Assembly (NCBI RefSeq): GCF_018613805.1
Contig: NZ_JAGGPL010000018.1
Span: forward strand, 124,001-188,000
DNA: 64,000 nt
Direction: 5' to 3'
Origin: Arthrobacter sp. ISL-48
Lineage (GTDB): Bacteria; Actinomycetota; Actinomycetes; Actinomycetales; Micrococcaceae
The position numbers and the translations under genes are program-made. The notes below the pieces were generated by a model. It made no database searches and was not told where the DNA came from. It saw only the letters and a program-made list of their open reading frames with translations. Shown one piece after another: positions 60,729 to 64,000 of the stretch; within the stretch, counting starts at the first letter, position 1; the number at the start of each line of letters is the position of its first letter.

Positions 60729-61418
60729 ATGCCCGAAGACCCCGGCGGCGGTACCGGTGGACTCTGCGGGCTGTATGAATTGCATTGGGACGCAGGTGTT
60801 GCCTTCGCGTGCAGCCTGGTACGGCATCACGCTGACGCGGAAGACTTGGTGTCCCACTCTTTCGTGAAAATCCTTTCCGCGCTCAAGGAGGGCAAGGGCC
60901 CGGTTGGTCCGTTCCGTCCTTACCTGTACCGGGTGATCCGTACCAGCGCGGCCGATCACTGGAACCGCACCAGCAAGGAACAGCCCGTGGCCAGTATTCC
61001 CGAAGCCGTTTGCGAGGATCCGGGCCTTGCCCGTGTTGAGGAGGCGGCGGAGTGCGGTCTCGCGGCGTGTGCTTTCGCGTCCCTGCCTGCGCGCTGGCAG
61101 GAGGTCCTGCGGCTCCTTGACATCCAGGGCCTTCGCCCCAGGGAAGCTGCACCGGTCCTGGGAATTGAACCCAACGCAGTTTCGGCCCTGGCACGAAGAG
61201 CCCGGCGGGGGCTGCGGGTGGCGTACCTCACCGCCTACGCCGAAACGGAACAGAAGCGAGAATGTCAGCGCTTCGCCAGACTCCTGGCCCGTGTGGCCGT
61301 GGGGGCATCATCGGCCGGGGAACAGGCGAAACTGAACCAGCACCTGCCCGGGTGCAGCGACTGCACCCGGGCCCTGGCCCGGCTCAGGCAAGCCCACGAT
61401 GAGATGCGGACTCTGTAA
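60729..61418 (+). CDS. ECF-type sigma factor 2 with fused zinc-finger tail
   Basis: The 229-residue product has region 2 (LYELHWDAGVAFACSLVRHHADAEDLVSHSFVKILSAL; FRPYLYRVIRTSAADHWN) and region 4 (FASLPARWQEVLRLLDIQGLRPREAAPVLGIEPNAVSALARRARRGL). The C-terminus carries HLPGCSDC (H-x3-C-x2-C), the zinc motif of anti-sigma ZAS domains, so this sigma may hold its own redox or metal switch. Start ATG 60729 follows GAGGCGAG. Two direct ncRNA-like copies bracket the gene. Confidence 0.87.
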   Translation: MPEDPGGGTGGLCGLYELHWDAGVAFACSLVRHHADAEDLVSHSFVKILSALKEGKGPVGPFRPYLYRVIRTSAADHWNRTSKEQPVASIPEAVCEDPGLARVEEAAECGLAACAFASLPARWQEVLRLLDIQGLRPREAAPVLGIEPNAVSALARRARRGLRVAYLTAYAETEQKRECQRFARLLARVAVGASSAGEQAKLNQHLPGCSDCTRALARLRQAHDEMRTL

Positions 61419-61658
61419 CCACTCACAGTGTCGCCAGGGCGGCGGCTGATGAGTTCTTTAAAGAGGTCATCGGCGGCTAGGGTCGAAGACAAAGAGTCTC
61501 AGGACAATGTTCTCGAGCCTAGCCCGAGCCGCTGACGGCGGGTCTGCCTGCGGTGGCAATGTCGGGAAGTTACCGGCTAAATCGACTGTGGCTATCGTCT
61601 GCCTTTGGATGGCAGCTGCCCCGCCAGTTTTATCATGGCCGTTCCCCGTGAGGGAGTG
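61419..61658. other. Spacer between sigma 2 and ncRNA 3
   Basis: No gene is supported in this stretch. It contains no repeat of note apart from the adjoining ncRNA copy. Confidence 0.5.
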
Positions 61659-61660
61659 TC

Positions 61661-61691
61661 GCGTCACGATTTGCCTGTTTCCAGGTTTACT
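61661..61691 (+). promoter_or_regulatory. Island promoter motif 9, before ncRNA 3
   Basis: GCGTCACGATTT (61661-61672), 13 bases ending AGG, then TTTACT (61686-61691). Confidence 0.6.
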
Positions 61692-61693
61692 TT

Positions 61694-61865
61694 GTGCCCG
61701 GGTTTTCCGGTGCCGGTCTATATACACATCTGGGGGTGTGATTTCGGACTGCGCCGGGTGCCGGGGCGGCGCATCGTGAGTTCCCCCGTTCGAGCGGTGC
61801 GTTCCGGTCTGCTGAGGCAATGGCAGCCGTTGCGTGGCCGGCACCCCCCCCGGGCCGGCCACGCA
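61694..61865 (+). ncRNA. Candidate non-coding RNA 3 of the island family
   Basis: This about 172-base segment begins GTGCCCGGGTTTTCCGGTGC, identical to ncRNA 2 over its first 20 bases, and ends with TGCGTGGCCGGC (61831-61842) paired to GCCGGCCACGCA (61854-61865). The internal stem GCATCG/CGGTGC keeps pairing through a G-U change, and CTGC/GCAG is retained. It lies downstream of sigma 2 and is followed by about 175 bases without a gene. Confidence 0.55.
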
Positions 61866-62042
61866 GTCTCCGGCTGGCCCCTGAGGAAGTAGCCACGGTG
61901 TGCGCGACCCCGTCTTCGGCGTCGGCGTGACGTATCTGTACCTAGGTCAGGTCCTGCAGCTCCTCGACGACCAGCGCCAGCGCGCGGTCCACATGCTCTG
62001 AACCACCGAAAGATGGCTTCCGCTCGCGCAGCAAGTACAGGG
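61866..62042. other. Gene-free spacer
   Basis: I see no gene or clear signal between ncRNA 3 and the convergent antitoxin-like gene. Confidence 0.45.
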
Positions 62043-62423
62043 TCATGAATGAACGTTGGCGTCCAGGAACGCTCTCGCCGCCTCGATTACTTCTCTGTTC
62101 ATGCCCTTGTTGAAGGCCTCCACAGGCGTGGTTTCATCGAGGAGAGGGTTGAGACCGATGAACCAGGACCGTGCAATATGCTCGTCGTGGTGAAGTTTCA
62201 GGGCTCGCCAGACGCGCAAGGCTGTCTTAAGTTTGGTGACTGAACCGTCCCGGGGAATGGGGCCATCGGGCTTTGCCCATTCGGAAGGAAGCTTTCGGTC
62301 ACGAACTCCGGCGAGCACAGCTACCAGGGTCGGCCCGAGAGCTTCATTGAGTTCTTTCGCTGTGGAGTGGATATCCATCTGGGCTACTTGGTTGAAGGTT
62401 GCAGAAATGGCGTCAATTGGCAT
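62043..62423 (-). CDS. MbcA/ParS/Xre-type antitoxin-like protein
   Basis: The 126-residue product starts MPIDAISATFNQVAQMDIHS. Its C-terminal part ARSWFIGLNPLLDETTPVEAFNKG followed by EVIEAARAFL matches the toxin-binding domain of MbcA/ParS antitoxins (LxxxNPxLxxxxPxExL pattern). No RES-domain toxin gene is seen on either side, so it would be an orphan. A GGAGAG ribosome site precedes the ATG. Confidence 0.65.
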   Translation of the reverse strand: MPIDAISATFNQVAQMDIHSTAKELNEALGPTLVAVLAGVRDRKLPSEWAKPDGPIPRDGSVTKLKTALRVWRALKLHHDEHIARSWFIGLNPLLDETTPVEAFNKGMNREVIEAARAFLDANVHS

Positions 62424-62649
62424 GGTGGCTCTCCTTCCAGGGTGGGCTTACGCCGACCCTTTACGGTATGTAAGGCAACCCATAAGACCCCCTCAAATAC
62501 CCCTCGTTCAGGCACCAATCGTAGCCTTCTCGCCCGGACTGGTATAGGGGTTCAGCGAAGAATCTCCTGATGACCGCTATTGGACGGTTTCAGAAGGACA
62601 ACCTGGTGAACAGATCAAGAACTCCACCTCTGGTTGATACGGTGGGTGC

Positions 62650-63189
62650 GTGCTCGAAGAACCGTCCGTAGTGCTCATTACTGGTCTGATGGCCTCAGGG
62701 AAATCAACGGTCGCCGACGCGTTGGCACGACGACTGAACCGGGCGGCACATGTGCGCGGCGATATGTTTCGCCGGATGATTGTGTCGGGTCAGGCCGCGA
62801 TGTCGAGCCCTTTAAGCAGCGAGGCACTCGCACAGTTGCATCTTCGGCAGCGCCTCGCAGCGGGAACCGCCGTTGAGTACGCACGTGCCGGAATCACGGC
62901 AGTGGTGCAGGATCTCTACCTTGGCGGCGACCTGCCGAGGATGATTTCAATGGTGCAGCACCGGCCGCTGTACCTATTCGTCCTGGCCCCGCAAGTGGGG
63001 GTGGTGGAGGTGCGCGAACTGGCGCGTGAAAAGAGCGGATATGGTGCGGAATGGTCCGTCGCCGCGTTCGATCGGCATCTTCGCGAAGAGACTCCCCGCC
63101 TTGGGCTTTGGCTTGATACGTCGGATCTCACTGTGGAGCAGACAATCGATGGGATGCTGGAGAATTTGTCGGAGGCCTGGATTGACTGA
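62650..63189 (+). CDS. P-loop kinase / zeta-toxin-like protein
   Basis: The 179-residue product has a Walker A GLMASGKST (residues 12-20) and the small-kinase fold AHVRGDMFRRMIVSG, resembling AAA_33, chloramphenicol phosphotransferase-like and zeta-type kinases. Its substrate is unknown. GTG 62650 is the start. Its stop overlaps the next gene by 8 bases, implying coupled translation. Confidence 0.82.
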   Translation: MLEEPSVVLITGLMASGKSTVADALARRLNRAAHVRGDMFRRMIVSGQAAMSSPLSSEALAQLHLRQRLAAGTAVEYARAGITAVVQDLYLGGDLPRMISMVQHRPLYLFVLAPQVGVVEVRELAREKSGYGAEWSVAAFDRHLREETPRLGLWLDTSDLTVEQTIDGMLENLSEAWID

Positions 63190-63610
63190 TCAAGCATCGC
63201 TGCCGCGTGTCGACGGCGACGACCTCGAGTGGGAGGGCCAGCTTCAGACCTGGAACGATGAGCCCTTCACCGGTATCGAAGTCTGGCGCTTTCCGAACGG
63301 CGCCATCGAGAGCGAATCGACGTACAAGGAGGGCCTCAGGGACGGCCTGTCGCGCACCTGGGACGAGAATGGCCTACTGGGCTCGGAGTTCACGTGCCGC
63401 CTTGGCACCATGCACGGCAATTCCAAGAAATGGCATGCCAACGGCCAGCTCGCCGAGGACGGCAACTATGAATGGGGCGTACGTATCGATGAGAAGGAGT
63501 ACAACCAGCAAGGCGTGCTGATCGACGAGTTCGCCATCGATCCTGCCGATCCCAATTCGCAGTACGGTATCCTGCTCAAGTTCAGGGAAGTCTACGACAA
63601 GCATCTGTAG
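63182..63610 (+). CDS. YwqK-type (MORN-like repeat) protein
   Basis: The 142-residue product starts at TTG 63182 with GGAGG 8 bases upstream. It has beta-hairpin repeats of the YwqK family: GIEVWRFPNGAIESESTYKEG, GLSRTWDENGLLGSEFTCRLG and GNSKKWHANGQLAEDGNYEWG. YwqK of B. subtilis is an antitoxin of an LXG toxin and most members are unassigned. The 8-base overlap with the kinase gene suggests that the two proteins act together. Confidence 0.8.
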   Translation: MTDQASLPRVDGDDLEWEGQLQTWNDEPFTGIEVWRFPNGAIESESTYKEGLRDGLSRTWDENGLLGSEFTCRLGTMHGNSKKWHANGQLAEDGNYEWGVRIDEKEYNQQGVLIDEFAIDPADPNSQYGILLKFREVYDKHL

Positions 63611-63707
63611 GGCGCTGTCATTACAAAAGTAACGGATGCGCGCATATGCATTCGGGGCCCTTTGATTGGGGAAAACCGAGTGTCCCGGTTCTCAGGCGGT
63701 AGTTTGG

Positions 63708-64000
63708 CTACGGCGCCAGCCGGTCACCCGGACGGTGCACCCGGAACCACCGGTAACCGTAACGGCCAAGCTCCACCGTGAAGGCGCCGTCGGGCTCCAG
63801 CGGAACGTTGTCGCCGTCGAACAGCTCCAGCAGGATGGCGCCTTTGTAGGCGCGGGCCGGAGCGTCGTCGGGACCGGCCTTACCCGCCACTTTCACCTTG
63901 TCCTCGCCGAAGTTGTGCAGCAGCACCAGCGTGGCCCCGGCCGAACTGACCGTGTGCGCGAAGACCGCGGGCTCGGGCTGGTCGATCATGGCGAACTCGC
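63708..64000 (-). CDS. TreS/GH13-like enzyme, C-terminal part
   Basis: The gene runs off the right edge. The visible 97 or so residues are the C-terminal beta-domain of a GH13 enzyme: PAVFAHTVSSAGATLVLLHNFG, LLELFDGDNVPLEPDGAF, LGRYGYRWFRV. The GYRWFR ending is characteristic of trehalose synthase (maltose alpha-D-glucosyltransferase) proteins. The catalytic part is outside the window, so the name is provisional. Confidence 0.75.
   Translation of the reverse strand, partial: EFAMIDQPEPAVFAHTVSSAGATLVLLHNFGEDKVKVAGKAGPDDAPARAYKGAILLELFDGDNVPLEPDGAFTVELGRYGYRWFRVHRPGDRLAP

Noticed and set aside
61419-62042. A toxin gene partner for the antitoxin-like gene
   Set aside because: No frame in this stretch shows the Arg-Glu-Ser residues of RES toxins or any conserved domain.
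1-64000. tRNA, rRNA, CRISPR arrays, transposases or integrases
   Set aside because: No cloverleaf, TPsiC-like GGTTCGAATCC, regularly spaced repeats, or DDE/tyrosine recombinase motifs were found by reading.

Overview
The window is high-GC DNA from an actinobacterium, most likely the Micrococcaceae (Arthrobacter/Pseudarthrobacter type). I infer this from GTG/TTG starts, an Lsr2 nucleoid protein, a class F sortase, a WXG100 protein, an Acr3/ArsC arsenic operon, and many ABC/LacI/ROK carbohydrate loci. No rRNA, tRNA, CRISPR array or insertion sequence was recognised.

Position 1-13 kb holds housekeeping and stress functions. They are an EamA exporter tail, a WXG100 protein, a copper operon csoR-copZ-copA with two palindromic operators, a universal stress protein, and a class F sortase with a Pro/Val-repeat surface protein. 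Next come a divergent arsenic locus (arsR plus acetyltransferase on one side; acr3, arsC, a 19-residue CC-rich peptide and a flavoprotein on the other) and a BNR-propeller/MoaD-like pair.

Position 13-50 kb is dominated by polysaccharide use. It has a secreted GH30 galactanase-like enzyme; a divergent uronic-polysaccharide-type locus (hydroxyacid dehydrogenase, ABC importer, YesL, an acetyltransferase/toroid fusion opposite a heparinase II/III-like protein, a DeoR-LacI hybrid regulator and a DUF2264 protein); a secreted GH5-CBM13 enzyme with its own LacI regulator; and a galactoside operon (Tat lipoprotein, two permeases, GH35, ROK regulator, second GH35). Then follow CsbD, a nickel/cobalt transporter, a TetR/cupin pair around a perfect palindrome, a secreted GH26, a lone receiver domain and a GH13 alpha-glucosidase.

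Position 50.2-62.4 kb reads as an accessory regulatory island. It carries two ECF-type sigma factors, a third sigma fragment with region 4 only, Lsr2, a free RNA polymerase alpha-CTD-like protein, small paralogous unknowns, a DUF2637 membrane protein, a fabF relic and a Tat-exported CBM42 lyase-like enzyme. Nine copies of a promoter-like motif (GCGTCACGATTT, 13 bases, then a T-starting hexamer) precede genes here and three apparent ~170-base non-coding transcripts that end in strong hairpins. This linked set is the best candidate for an undescribed system.

The last 1.5 kb has a P-loop kinase, a YwqK-type repeat protein and the C-terminus of a TreS-like GH13 enzyme running off the edge.
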